From Sulfuriflexus sp. (GTDB lineage Bacteria > Pseudomonadota > Gammaproteobacteria > AKS1): a DNA stretch of 64,000 nt. The stretch spans positions 1 through 64,000 of the forward strand of contig JAGLUW010000018.1 of NCBI GenBank assembly GCA_023134145.1, read 5' to 3'. How positions within the stretch are numbered: position 1 is the stretch's first letter; each line of letters opens with the position of its first letter. The notes beneath the pieces were generated by a model. It was not told the DNA's origin. It saw only the letters and a list, made by a program, of their open reading frames with translations, and did not search any database. The position numbers and the translations under genes were made by a program. Shown here in pieces: positions 42,535 to 51,389 of the stretch.

Positions 42535-43146
42535 ATGGCGATTCAACAACAAATTAATCTTTATCAGCCACGTTTCCGAAAGCAAGAAAAAGTTTTTGCA
42601 GCATCGAGTATGTTGATTGTATTGGTTGTTGCGATATTACTTTTTGGTGGGATTTATGGTTATGCAAAATGGAACGTGGCTGCACTTGCAACTGAAAACA
42701 ATCGATTGGTGCAGCAGCAAACAAAAGAAGTTAAGCGCCTTGAATCTTTAGCACTGCGTTATCCTGTGCAGAAAAAGAGTCGTTTGTTAGCACAGCAATT
42801 AGACGATTTACAGAATGAACGTAGAGCTAAGCAATTCCTAATTAAAACCTTAGCAGGTAGAAGCATCGGTAATAGCGCAGGCTTTTCTTCTTATTTTGCA
42901 GGAGTAGCTAGGCAGAATATTAGCGGGATGTGGGTAGACCGTTTAGAGCTTGCTGGTGGCGGTGATGTGATTGGTATTTACGGTAGTACTTTGAAGCCAG
43001 AATTAGTGCCGCAATTCATACAAGCATTATCTGCAGAAGAAAGTTTTGCTGGCAGCCAATTTCAATTATTTAGTATGCAGCGTAATAAAGATAATAATGC
43101 GGTGGTTAATTTTTCACTCCGAACAGTTGTCGGGAGTAAGCCGTAA
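42535..43146 (+). CDS. mshI2: MSHA biogenesis PilN-like protein (MshI2)
   Basis: This bitopic inner-membrane protein (203 aa) has the PilN layout: a short cytoplasmic start (M-A-I-Q-Q-Q-I-N-L-Y-Q-P-R-F-R) that contacts the PilM-like MshI, one transmembrane helix (about 20-43), a coiled coil (about 50-105) and a periplasmic ferredoxin-like domain. I-N-L-Y is the hallmark of PilN proteins. The gene symbol follows usage in other gammaproteobacteria and is less certain than the role. The gene starts 2 nt after mshI and ends directly before mshJ. Confidence 0.85.
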   Translation: MAIQQQINLYQPRFRKQEKVFAASSMLIVLVVAILLFGGIYGYAKWNVAALATENNRLVQQQTKEVKRLESLALRYPVQKKSRLLAQQLDDLQNERRAKQFLIKTLAGRSIGNSAGFSSYFAGVARQNISGMWVDRLELAGGGDVIGIYGSTLKPELVPQFIQALSAEESFAGSQFQLFSMQRNKDNNAVVNFSLRTVVGSKP

Positions 43147-43836
43147 ATGAAAGATGACATGCTTAAAAAAATTGAGACGCTAGCAAATTGGATTGATAAC
43201 CAAAGTTTGCGTGAACGTGCGCTTATTTTATTTGCGATTATTTTTGCAATTTTTCTCGTTTGGGAAAAGGTTTTATTGGATCCACTAGATGCGCAAGCGA
43301 AGCAATTAAAAGTTGAAATAAAAAAGAAAAACAAGGAATTAACGCGTGTGCGCGATCAGCAAACACAAATTCTTGAACGTGCAAGTAGTGATCCAGATAG
43401 TCAGGTAACAAAAGATATTGAAGCTGTGCGTGCAGCGATAAAGATCGTTGATGAACGTTTGCAGCGACTAACGGGTGCTTTAATTGAACCCGCCAAGATG
43501 GCTGAGATTCTTGAAGATGTACTTACGCGCGAAACAGATTTAAAGCTAGTTAGTGTTGAAGCCTTAGCACCAAAACCACTTACTGAGTTTGATGATTCGG
43601 ATAAGAAAGGCGCTAAACGTAGCAAGCATAAGTTACCAGGTGTTTATCAGCATGCCATGAGAATTGAATTTCAGGGTTCTTATTTGAGTACGCTTAATTA
43701 CATGCGTGAACTAGAAGAATTGTCCCAACAATTTTATTGGGGAAGTATTGATTTTAGTGTTGAGAATTATCCTCAGGCGCGCGTTGTTATTACAGTCAAT
43801 ACATTGAGTTTGAATGAGGCTTGGATCGGTGTTTAA
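43147..43836 (+). CDS. mshJ: MSHA biogenesis protein MshJ (PilO-like)
   Basis: MshJ is the PilO-like partner of the platform. It has one membrane helix (about 23-41, L-I-L-F-A-I-I-F-A-I-F), a Lys/Glu-rich coiled coil (about 48-110) and a periplasmic domain with the pattern M-R-I-E-F-Q-G-S-Y-L-S-T-L-N-Y-M-R-E-L-E. Length 229 aa. It begins immediately after the PilN-like gene and its end overlaps mshK by 23 nt (or 8 nt if mshK starts at the GTG at 43829). Confidence 0.88.
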   Translation: MKDDMLKKIETLANWIDNQSLRERALILFAIIFAIFLVWEKVLLDPLDAQAKQLKVEIKKKNKELTRVRDQQTQILERASSDPDSQVTKDIEAVRAAIKIVDERLQRLTGALIEPAKMAEILEDVLTRETDLKLVSVEALAPKPLTEFDDSDKKGAKRSKHKLPGVYQHAMRIEFQGSYLSTLNYMRELEELSQQFYWGSIDFSVENYPQARVVITVNTLSLNEAWIGV

Positions 43837-44191
43837 TTTTAAACAACAGTTGAACCTATCAACGCGCATCCTAGTATTGGCATTGTTCTTTATGGCGAGT
43901 CAGTTTGCGCAAGCGCAACTCGATGATCCAACACGGCCAGCCAATATAGCGAATGTAGTGTCATCATCAACAGATGCAGTGACATCATCATGGGATCTGA
44001 GTTCAATACTGGTATCGCCTCAGCGCAGGGTTGCTATTATTAATGGTAAGACCGTGAAGTCGGGTGAAACCTTGGCTGGTGCAAAAGTAGTCATGATTAA
44101 TGAAACAAGTGTAAAGCTGAAATATCGCGGGGAAATAATTTTATTAAAATTGTTTTCTCATTCAGTTAAGACTGCGCGAGATACGCAGTAA
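43814..44191 (+). CDS. mshK: MSHA biogenesis protein MshK (PilP-like)
   Basis: A signal sequence or N-terminal anchor (about residues 15-35, L-V-L-A-L-F-F-M-A-S-Q-F-A-Q-A-Q) is followed by D-D-P-T-R-P, the characteristic start of mature MshK, and a small beta domain like that of PilP/GspC (V-A-I-I-N-G-K-T-V-K-S-G). The role is to link the inner-membrane platform to the secretin MshL. Two starts are possible: ATG 43814 or GTG 43829, the latter with GAGG about 9 nt upstream. Length 125 aa from the ATG. Confidence 0.85.
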   Translation: MRLGSVFNFKQQLNLSTRILVLALFFMASQFAQAQLDDPTRPANIANVVSSSTDAVTSSWDLSSILVSPQRRVAIINGKTVKSGETLAGAKVVMINETSVKLKYRGEIILLKLFSHSVKTARDTQ

Positions 44192-44221
44192 TTAAAAAAT
44201 TATATATCAGGCAGATATGCA

Positions 44222-45940
44222 ATGAATGTAAAAATGAAATCAATTATTAATCAAAGCATGACGTTAACTAGTGCAGTGTTACTAGTGGTGTTATCAGGTT
44301 GCTCCGCATCAGGGCAGGTGCAAACAAGTACGGCAGCCGAAATTGATCAGGTTTTACAACAAGCTGTTGCATCAAATGAGGCATCGACGCAAACACCTCA
44401 AGCGGTTAGTGATGCATTGTTACCACCGATTAATATTAATGTTCCTGTCACAGAAGAAGTGCCTGAAGCGCGTTTTGATATTGGTGTTGATAATGCACCT
44501 GCCTCGGTATTTTTCATGGGTTTGGTTAAAGGTACGCCATACAACATGGTTGTGCACCCAGATGTGGCGGGTCAAATTTCTTTGAGTTTAAAAGATGTAA
44601 CCATTCCTGAAGTAATGGAAGTGTTACGCGATGTATATGGTTATGAATCTAGTTTGAAGGGTAGTCTTTACCAAGTCTTACCACGTCGATTGCAGTCACG
44701 TATTTTCGAGGTTAATTACTTAAATGTGGTACGTGTTGGTAAGTCGCAAACTCGCGTGAGTTCTGGGCAGATTACTCAGCCAACGTCAGATTCGACAACA
44801 ACAAATAGCAATAACACGACCAACACAACTCAAAACAATCAAGCTATCTCCGAATTATCAGGTAGTCAGGTTGAGACGAACTCAGAAGCAGATTTCTGGT
44901 CAGAATTACGTTCTGCATTAACAGCCCTTGTTGGTAATGCAGATGGTCGTAGTGTCATTGTTAATCCACAATCCGGCATTGTCGTTGTTCGTGCATTACC
45001 GTCAGAAATTCGTGACGTGTCTCGCTTCTTAGGAACAACACAGGATGTTGTAGAACGTCAGGTGATTTTAGAAGCAAAAATTATTGAAGTAGAATTGAGT
45101 GATGGCTTCCAGTCGGGTATTAACTGGACAGCATTAGGTCAACCCGGGCAGGGTAAAACAGTGCTTGGTGCGCAATCAGGTGGCGGTAGTATTTTCAGTG
45201 GTACGGGCGTGACAGGAACAGCAGGAAGTACGGTAAATTTACAACCCACTGTTGCCCCTTTTACAGGTATTGTTGATACCGCTTTTGGTGGCGTGTTCTC
45301 ATTGGCTTTAAATTTGAATGATTTCACGGCCTTTATTGAATTACTTGAAACGCAGGGCAATGTGCAGGTTCTATCTAGTCCTCGTGTTTCAACAATTAAT
45401 AATCAAAAAGCCGTGATCAAGGTCGGTAATGATGAGTTCTTTGTTACCGGCGTGACCAATACGACAGTGACAGGAACGACTACAACGAGCTCGCCTACGG
45501 TTACCTTAACGCCTTTCTTCTCAGGTATTGCGCTTGATGTGATTCCACAAATTGATGAAGATGATAATGTCATTTTACATATTCACCCTACAGTAAGCAC
45601 CGTGTCTGAACAGGTGAAGAACTTTACGATTGGTGGACAAGTACAAAGCCTACCGTTAGCGCGGAGTAGTGTGCGTGAGTCTGACAGTATTGTACGTGCT
45701 AAATCTAATCAGATTATTGTCATTGGTGGCTTGATGCAAAATACAAGCAGAGACGAAGTGGGCTCAACACCGGGATTAAGTTCATTGCCATTGATTGGTT
45801 CTTTGTTTAATCACACTCGTGAATCGAGTACCAAGAGTGAGTTGGTTATCTTGTTACGCCCTATTGTGGTGAACACACCGGCGGCGTGGAAGAATACGAT
45901 TGAAAAATCAGCTCGTCGGTTTAGAACACTGACTCGGTAA
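44222..45940 (+). CDS. mshL: MSHA secretin MshL (outer-membrane lipoprotein)
   Basis: MshL forms the outer-membrane ring through which the pilus passes. A lipoprotein signal peptide ends in the lipobox L-S-G-C (Cys about 27). An N-terminal secretin/TonB short domain (about 80-150) comes next, then an Asn/Thr-rich linker (about 185-210, low complexity) and the secretin beta-barrel domain (about 270-560) with V-I-L-E-A-K-I-I-E-V, V-Q-V-L-S-S-P-R-V-S-T-I-N-N-Q-K-A and the final L-P-L-I-G-S-L-F. Length 572 aa. It lies between mshK and mshM in the usual order. Confidence 0.93.
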   Translation: MNVKMKSIINQSMTLTSAVLLVVLSGCSASGQVQTSTAAEIDQVLQQAVASNEASTQTPQAVSDALLPPININVPVTEEVPEARFDIGVDNAPASVFFMGLVKGTPYNMVVHPDVAGQISLSLKDVTIPEVMEVLRDVYGYESSLKGSLYQVLPRRLQSRIFEVNYLNVVRVGKSQTRVSSGQITQPTSDSTTTNSNNTTNTTQNNQAISELSGSQVETNSEADFWSELRSALTALVGNADGRSVIVNPQSGIVVVRALPSEIRDVSRFLGTTQDVVERQVILEAKIIEVELSDGFQSGINWTALGQPGQGKTVLGAQSGGGSIFSGTGVTGTAGSTVNLQPTVAPFTGIVDTAFGGVFSLALNLNDFTAFIELLETQGNVQVLSSPRVSTINNQKAVIKVGNDEFFVTGVTNTTVTGTTTTSSPTVTLTPFFSGIALDVIPQIDEDDNVILHIHPTVSTVSEQVKNFTIGGQVQSLPLARSSVRESDSIVRAKSNQIIVIGGLMQNTSRDEVGSTPGLSSLPLIGSLFNHTRESSTKSELVILLRPIVVNTPAAWKNTIEKSARRFRTLTR

Positions 45941-45979
45941 CATAGAATAAAGGGCGAATAGACCCTGTGAGGCACGTGC

Positions 45980-46900
45980 ATGTATCTGGAACACTTTACC
46001 TTAAGTGAACTTCCATTCTCAATAACACCGGACACCGGTTTCTACTTTAGTAATCCAAGTCATCAGCAGGCAATGAATGTATTGCAGGTTGCCCTGCGTA
46101 GCGGTGAAGGTTTTATTAAGATTACAGGTGAGGTCGGCACAGGTAAGACTTTATTGTGCCGTCAGTTGCTTAATCAATTATCAAATGACGAGCAGTATGT
46201 GACTGCTTACTTACCGAACCCCAATTTAAGCCCCTCTGATTTGAATCTAGCTCTCGCCGAAGAACTGGGTGTGCAGTGTGATAAAGATGACAGTCAGCAT
46301 AATGTCCTCAAACTTATCAATGAACGTTTAATTGAGTTAGCGGCTGAAGGTAAGCAGGTTGTGTTATTAATTGATGAGGCGCAAGCGATGCCTGAAGCAT
46401 CATTAGAAGCGCTACGTTTGCTGACGAATTTAGAAACAGAAAAAAGTAAATTATTACAAATCGTTTTATTTGGCCAACCTGAGTTGGATGTTATTTTAGA
46501 ACGCCCATCAATTCGTCAGCTCAAACAACGTATTATCTTTTCTTATGCATTAGAACCTATGGGTAAAGAAGGCATACAGGCCTATCTTGCGCATCGCTTA
46601 TTAACGGCGGGTTATGCAGGTATACCCTTATTTAATAATAGCGTAGTTGAGGAGCTTTTCTTAGCCAGTCGAGGTATCCCTAGATTAGTTAATATATTGG
46701 CGCATAAATCATTGATGGTTGCTTATGGGCAGGGGGCGCGGAAAATTTCTCCACAACATGTGCAAGCAGCTATTGCCGATACAGAAGATGCAAGTGTAGA
46801 GGATAAGGTTACACGACGGTGGATAAATGGGTTTGTCGGGGTTGTGGCAAGTTTATTGGTTGCGATTGGTGTATACATTTATATGGGAACAATATCATGA
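45980..46900 (+). CDS. mshM: MSHA biogenesis ATPase MshM (ExeA-like AAA)
   Basis: MshM is an ExeA-type AAA ATPase that probably helps secretin assembly. The N-terminus M-Y-L-E-H-F-x-L-S-E-L-P-F-S-I-T-P-D is typical. Walker A is G-E-V-G-T-G-K-T (about 52-59) and Walker B V-V-L-L-I-D-E-A-Q. A single C-terminal transmembrane helix (about 280-302) anchors it, without the peptidoglycan-binding domain of ExeA. The ATG is preceded by GAGG. Its stop overlaps the mshN start by 4 nt. Confidence 0.92.
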   Translation: MYLEHFTLSELPFSITPDTGFYFSNPSHQQAMNVLQVALRSGEGFIKITGEVGTGKTLLCRQLLNQLSNDEQYVTAYLPNPNLSPSDLNLALAEELGVQCDKDDSQHNVLKLINERLIELAAEGKQVVLLIDEAQAMPEASLEALRLLTNLETEKSKLLQIVLFGQPELDVILERPSIRQLKQRIIFSYALEPMGKEGIQAYLAHRLLTAGYAGIPLFNNSVVEELFLASRGIPRLVNILAHKSLMVAYGQGARKISPQHVQAAIADTEDASVEDKVTRRWINGFVGVVASLLVAIGVYIYMGTIS

Positions 46901-48285
46901 GTGTCATTAATCAAATGCTCAAAGATCTTGAGCAACGTCGCGCACAAGGTTTTGATAATGGGGCAGATATGCTTGATGACCTTGCCGGTGCTGATGGTGA
47001 TGATGGTGTTGAGTCTTCGAATAAGAAAGGCTTTTGGTTGTTGTTTGGTTTATTGCTTATCGTTGCACTTGGCGTTGGTTTGTTCTTCGGTCAAGTTTGG
47101 CAACAAGAACAATTGCCAAGCCCTGTGCCTATAGCGGAAAAGCCAAAACAGCAAGCACCAGTAAAATCAGTTGTTGTAGAGGCTATGTCAGAACCGAAAG
47201 TGTCATTAGTTGAAAAGGAAACAGCAATAACAGAACCAGCATTAGTTATTCCTGCCCCAGTTAAGCAAGTACCCATTGTGAAAAATGAAATAGCAGAGAT
47301 TCGTTCAGCTGAACCAATTGAAGCAGAAATGATTATTTCTGCAATTTTACCTTCACCATTAACGGCTACAGGTTTACGAGAAATTATCACTGTTCATGGT
47401 AGTGGCTTTATTGAACCAGTGAAGGTGACAATGGAATGGAATGAGGGTCGAGCATTTAAAGATCTAGAGCCATGGCAAGTTAAGGTGATTAGCAAAACGC
47501 AAATGCAATTGCATGTAAACCTCGGCACTTTGCCAGATGATTGGCGGATGATTATTGCCCAGTTAGATCGTGATAATAGTGCAGAATATAAATTTAGTGT
47601 TATTGCTGCGGCTAAAAAAATAATTGAAGTTGCCAGTAAAAAAAGTATTGTAGAAAAAGAACCGCAAGAAATAAAAAATGTCTTTAATAAAAAAGCGGTG
47701 GCGTTAAGTAAAGATGAACAGGTACGCTTGGCGTATGCCGAGGCAAGTAATGCTTTGCAGCAAGGTAAAATAAGTGATGCAAAAGGATTGTTTCGTAAAG
47801 TGTTGTTGTTAGATTTTACTCATATTCAATCACGTCAAACCCTAGCAGCATTATTATTTAGAGATCAACAATATGATGAAGCTATCGAGGTATTAGAACT
47901 TGCTCGTATCCAGCACCCAGAACATGTTTCGTTTACACTTTTATTAGCACGGATTCATACTGAACGAGGCCAAGATCCTATCGCTGTTGATTTGCTGGAA
48001 AGAATTAATCCGGATGTTGCTTCAAATAGTGATTTTTACGCATTGTTGGCAGCACTTTATCAACGTAGTGCGCAGTATAAAAATGCAGCAGCCGTTTATG
48101 AGAAGTTATTGCGGGTTTATCCTGGTCGAGCAGTTTGGTGGATGGGCTTAGGTTTATCATTACAATCGACCGAACGTAAGCAAGATGCATTATCGGCTTA
48201 TAAAAAGGCATTAGCGACACAAGGGTTAACGGTAGAGTTAAAACGTTTTATTCAGAAGCGGATGCAGATTTTACAGCAAGAATAG
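46897..48285 (+). CDS. mshN: MSHA biogenesis protein MshN with an extra Ig-like (IPT/TIG) segment
   Basis: MshN is a bitopic membrane protein with a periplasmic TPR part. It starts M-S-V-I-N-Q-M-L-K-D-L-E-Q-R-R, the family signature, has one membrane helix (about 47-67), a proline/valine-rich linker, and about four TPRs (from about 285; Y-D-E-A-I-E-V-L-E-L-A). Between linker and TPRs, about residues 150-235 look like an IPT/TIG immunoglobulin-like domain (I-T-V-H-G-S-G-F, then V-K-V-I-S-K-T-Q-M-Q-L-H-V). I do not recall this in classical MshN. The start at 46897 overlaps the mshM stop (ATGA). It is the last gene of the unit. Confidence 0.88.
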   Translation: MSVINQMLKDLEQRRAQGFDNGADMLDDLAGADGDDGVESSNKKGFWLLFGLLLIVALGVGLFFGQVWQQEQLPSPVPIAEKPKQQAPVKSVVVEAMSEPKVSLVEKETAITEPALVIPAPVKQVPIVKNEIAEIRSAEPIEAEMIISAILPSPLTATGLREIITVHGSGFIEPVKVTMEWNEGRAFKDLEPWQVKVISKTQMQLHVNLGTLPDDWRMIIAQLDRDNSAEYKFSVIAAAKKIIEVASKKSIVEKEPQEIKNVFNKKAVALSKDEQVRLAYAEASNALQQGKISDAKGLFRKVLLLDFTHIQSRQTLAALLFRDQQYDEAIEVLELARIQHPEHVSFTLLLARIHTERGQDPIAVDLLERINPDVASNSDFYALLAALYQRSAQYKNAAAVYEKLLRVYPGRAVWWMGLGLSLQSTERKQDALSAYKKALATQGLTVELKRFIQKRMQILQQE

Positions 48286-48292
48286 ATAGCTG

Positions 48293-49423
48293 CTAGTTTG
48301 AAGTATTGGGCTTACTTGTGTGAACTTGATTGCGGCCATTACGTTTAGCATGCAATAGCGCTTCATCGGCACTTGCAATAAGTTGTTCGGATTGTTGTTC
48401 AATACTAAGAATACTATGTGCTGGATAAACAGTTGCTACACCAATAGAAATAGTGACATGCAGTGGCTCATCATTTTCGGTGGCCATAATATTTGATTCA
48501 ATTGCGCTACGTAAACGTTCAGCCGTTTCTTCAGCAGATTCAGTCGCGGTGTTACTGAGTAAGATGGCAAATTCTTCGCCACCATAACGTGCCAACACAT
48601 CACTTCGGCGCATGTGCACATTAAGATGTTTAGAAACTTCTCTCAGCACTTTGTCACCAATAGGATGACCATGCTCATCGTTAATGCGTTTAAAATAATC
48701 TATATCAATAAATAAACAAGAAAGTGGATGAGTGTTGCGTCTTGAGCGTTCTACTTCTTCAATAATTCTTTGGTCGAAGAAACGACGGTTATTTAAAGTT
48801 GTTAAGGCATCGGTAAGACCGGTACGTTTTAGGCGCTCAAGATTAAGTGTGTTCTCAAGACAAATAGTAATAATCGCAGCAAGTCGTTGCAGTAAATCTG
48901 TTGCGGTACCATTTATGTAACGTTTATGATCATGGCTACCCAAGTTTAAGAAACCAATGATTCGTCCTTGTCGTACTAAAGGTACTTGCGCGAGGCTATT
49001 AAGGCTGGCGTGATGATTAGCAAATAATTTTCTATGTAACTTGGTTTTGTAAGCACCTAGTTGCGGCTCGGCAGAAAAAGATAGTTTCTGTTGTCGTGCA
49101 ATACTGTCTTCGCTGAACATGAGCTGTGGCAGTTTCGATAGGTCAGTTCCCTCATCTTCTAAAATAGTACGTATTTCCGAATGCGGATCATCAAGCTCAA
49201 TACTAATTGCATCAAGTTCGAAGTCTTGTGGGTACTGTTTCAGGATCATGCTAATCAACTCAGACATACTGGCGGCACCCAGTAATAAAAGTTCGAGTGA
49301 TTGTAGACGTTGGTATTTGTCCTCGTTGCGCCGTGCTTCATCCAGCAGCACACGCATATTGCGCTGCAAGGTGCGAGTATCAACACTTGTGTCATGCATA
49401 AGATGTGCAGCCATTCTGTCCAT
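48293..49423 (-). CDS. GGDEF diguanylate cyclase with N-terminal DUF484/GAF-like domain
   Basis: The N-terminal half (about 1-205) is a coiled coil followed by a GAF/DUF484-like sensor region (V-P-L-V-R-Q-G-R-I-I-G-F-L-N-L-G-S). The C-terminal GGDEF domain has D-A-L-T-T-L-N-N-R-R-F-F, F-I-D-I-D-Y-F-K-R-I-N-D-E-H-G-H and an intact GGEEF, with the RxxD inhibitory site R-R-S-D five residues before it. It should make c-di-GMP in the cytoplasm. It faces the 3' end of mshN across 7 nt. c-di-GMP controls MSHA pilus extension through the ATPase MshE in Vibrio, so the neighbourhood is suggestive, but there is no sequence proof of a link. Confidence 0.9.
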   Translation of the reverse strand: MDRMAAHLMHDTSVDTRTLQRNMRVLLDEARRNEDKYQRLQSLELLLLGAASMSELISMILKQYPQDFELDAISIELDDPHSEIRTILEDEGTDLSKLPQLMFSEDSIARQQKLSFSAEPQLGAYKTKLHRKLFANHHASLNSLAQVPLVRQGRIIGFLNLGSHDHKRYINGTATDLLQRLAAIITICLENTLNLERLKRTGLTDALTTLNNRRFFDQRIIEEVERSRRNTHPLSCLFIDIDYFKRINDEHGHPIGDKVLREVSKHLNVHMRRSDVLARYGGEEFAILLSNTATESAEETAERLRSAIESNIMATENDEPLHVTISIGVATVYPAHSILSIEQQSEQLIASADEALLHAKRNGRNQVHTSKPNTSN

Positions 49424-49518
49424 GGGGTAAGCGTAGTAAAAGCCCTACGCAGTGCATGCGATCTACGTCACATTATGCGAATTCCACAATATATTACCAG
49501 TTTTATATTACACAACTA

Positions 49519-50286
49519 TTATGAGGGTGGTTCAGCACGACAAAGGCACCAAACCGAAATACGGCGCGCACCGGCTTGTTTGAGTTTTTTAGCGAGTGCA
49601 TTGACGGTTGTACCGGTGGTCATAACATCATCGATGATCGCAATATGTCGATCTTTTACTGAGTAATTAATAATAAAGGCATCTTTTAGATTCTGTTTGC
49701 GCTGACGTAACGACAAGCTGGATTGTGGCGGAGTGGCTTTAGTTCGCTGTGCAAGATCGTTTAAAAGCGGTATTTTTAGCAGTTTCGCAATCGGCCGAGC
49801 TAATTCCAAAGACTGGTTATAGCCTCGCTCACGTTGCCGAGAGGGATGTAAGGGCACGGGTAATAGGCCATCAGGTAACTCATCAAGCAGGCTGGCCGTG
49901 TTACTGATTTGTTGAGCCATTAATTGCCCCAGTAAGCTCGCAATTGCGAGCTTGCTACGAAATTTGATGGCATGGATGAAATAGTCGAAAGGATGGGCAT
50001 AAGGAAAAAAGGCCAGACTATGGTCGAAATAGGGTTTATTTTTCAAGCATTGGCCACAGTGTCGTATTTGTAGCAGGGGTGACTCTTCGAGGAAGCCCTC
50101 AAGCCTCTCAAAACGGCTTTCCAGCGGGTTAGCGCAACGCAAGCAAGTCTCACCAAGTACCGGTAGATCGGCTAAACATGGGCTACACAGGGCTGAATCC
50201 GCTTCTTGATGGTCAAGATCGCCACAAAGAAGGCAAGGCTGAGGCAATAAGCTAATTAGACTGTTTTTTAACCAGTAGTAAACCAC
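49519..50286 (-). CDS. comF: ComF family protein
   Basis: ComF proteins carry an N-terminal zinc site and a phosphoribosyltransferase-like domain and are needed for DNA uptake in naturally competent bacteria. Cysteine pairs C-L-L-C (19-22), C-x2-C in L-C-S-P-C and C-x2-C in C-L-R-C fit the zinc region. The PRPP-binding motif is I-A-I-I-D-D-V-M-T-T-G-T-T. Length 255 aa. The start is GTG at 50286 with AAGGGA 6 nt upstream. It is divergent from bioB, an arrangement common in gammaproteobacteria. Confidence 0.9.
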   Translation of the reverse strand: MVYYWLKNSLISLLPQPCLLCGDLDHQEADSALCSPCLADLPVLGETCLRCANPLESRFERLEGFLEESPLLQIRHCGQCLKNKPYFDHSLAFFPYAHPFDYFIHAIKFRSKLAIASLLGQLMAQQISNTASLLDELPDGLLPVPLHPSRQRERGYNQSLELARPIAKLLKIPLLNDLAQRTKATPPQSSLSLRQRKQNLKDAFIINYSVKDRHIAIIDDVMTTGTTVNALAKKLKQAGARRISVWCLCRAEPPS

Positions 50287-50301
50287 GGAATTCCCTTCCC
50301 G

Positions 50302-50329
50302 TTGACAACCAGACTCCGCTGGCTAAGAT
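50302..50329 (+). promoter_or_regulatory. Promoter of the biotin operon
   Basis: TTGACA (50302-50307), a 16-nt spacer and TAAGAT (50324-50329) lie 45 nt before bioB. No clear BirA operator palindrome (TTGTAAAC...GTTTACAA type) overlaps it, so classical BirA repression is not supported by what I see. GGAG precedes the bioB ATG. Confidence 0.55.
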
Positions 50330-50373
50330 GCATTCATTCTAACTGTTTTTAGTACTTTTCGGAGAAATCTCTC

Positions 50374-51387
50374 ATGACAACCAGCAATACTTCATTAGCC
50401 GATACGACAACGAATATAACGCACAGCCCACTGCGTCACGATTGGAGCGTTGCTGAGATCGAAGCGCTATTTGCTCTACCTTTTAATGATCTATTGTTTC
50501 GTGCACAAACACTGCATCGCCAATTCTTTGATGCGAATACTGTGCAGGTCAGTACGTTAATGAGTATTAAAACCGGCTCATGTCCGGAAGATTGTGCTTA
50601 TTGCCCACAGAGTGCTCACCACGATACGGGGCTGGAAAAAGAAAAATTACTCGCTATCGAAAATATTATGACAGAGGCGCGTGCAGCAAAAGAAAAAGGT
50701 GCATCGCGCTTTTGTATGGGAGCTGCTTGGCGTAGTTTGAATGATCGCGATGTGGACTACATTGTTGAATTGGTCAGTGGCGTTAAAGAATTGGGCATGG
50801 AAACCTGCATGACCTTGGGCATGCTCAAAGAAGACCAAGCCAAGACACTAAAAGATGCGGGTCTAGATTATTATAATCACAATCTTGACACGTCGCGTGA
50901 ATATTATGGCGATATTATCACCACACGTACCTATGACGATCGTTTAGAAACATTGAAACATGTACGTGATGCCGGCATGAATGTCTGTTGTGGTGGCATT
51001 GTTGGTATGGGCGAAGATCGTAGTGATCGTGCTGGTCTGTTGTATGAATTAGCAACCATGGCAAAGCATCCAGAAAGCGTGCCGATTAATTTACTCGTAC
51101 AAGTTGAAGGCACACCATTAAAAGGTGTCGAAGCACTCGATAGTTTTGAATTTATTCGCACTATTGCAGTAGCGAGAATTCTCATGCCAGCTTCGTATGT
51201 GCGTTTATCGGCAGGCCGTGAAAACATGAATGATGAAACGCAGGCACTTTGTTTCCTTGCCGGTGCTAATTCTATTTTCTATGGTGAAAAATTATTGACC
51301 ACACCGAACCCAGAAGCAGATAAAGACATGCAATTATTTGCGCGCCTAGGTTTGCAAACCGAAGCGACGAGTTGTTCTGAAGCATAA
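50374..51387 (+). CDS. bioB: Biotin synthase BioB
   Basis: BioB inserts sulphur into dethiobiotin, the last step of biotin synthesis. It is a radical SAM enzyme: the motif [15 protein letters not shown] supplies the three [4Fe-4S] cysteines near residues 72-79. Other family blocks are [18 protein letters not shown] and the Arg in R-L-S-A-G-R-E that binds the [2Fe-2S] cluster. Length 337 aa. It is the first gene of bioBFHCD, divergent from comF. bioA, the missing step, is not in this window. Confidence 0.97.
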   Translation: MTTSNTSLADTTTNITHSPLRHDWSVAEIEALFALPFNDLLFRAQTLHRQFFDANTVQVSTLMSIKTGSCPEDCAYCPQSAHHDTGLEKEKLLAIENIMTEARAAKEKGASRFCMGAAWRSLNDRDVDYIVELVSGVKELGMETCMTLGMLKEDQAKTLKDAGLDYYNHNLDTSREYYGDIITTRTYDDRLETLKHVRDAGMNVCCGGIVGMGEDRSDRAGLLYELATMAKHPESVPINLLVQVEGTPLKGVEALDSFEFIRTIAVARILMPASYVRLSAGRENMNDETQALCFLAGANSIFYGEKLLTTPNPEADKDMQLFARLGLQTEATSCSEA

Positions 51388-51389
51388 AC

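Noticed and set aside
50287..50373. BirA operator in the comF-bioB interval
   Set aside because: Only a TTGACAACC-like half is visible; no matching inverted half at the expected distance.
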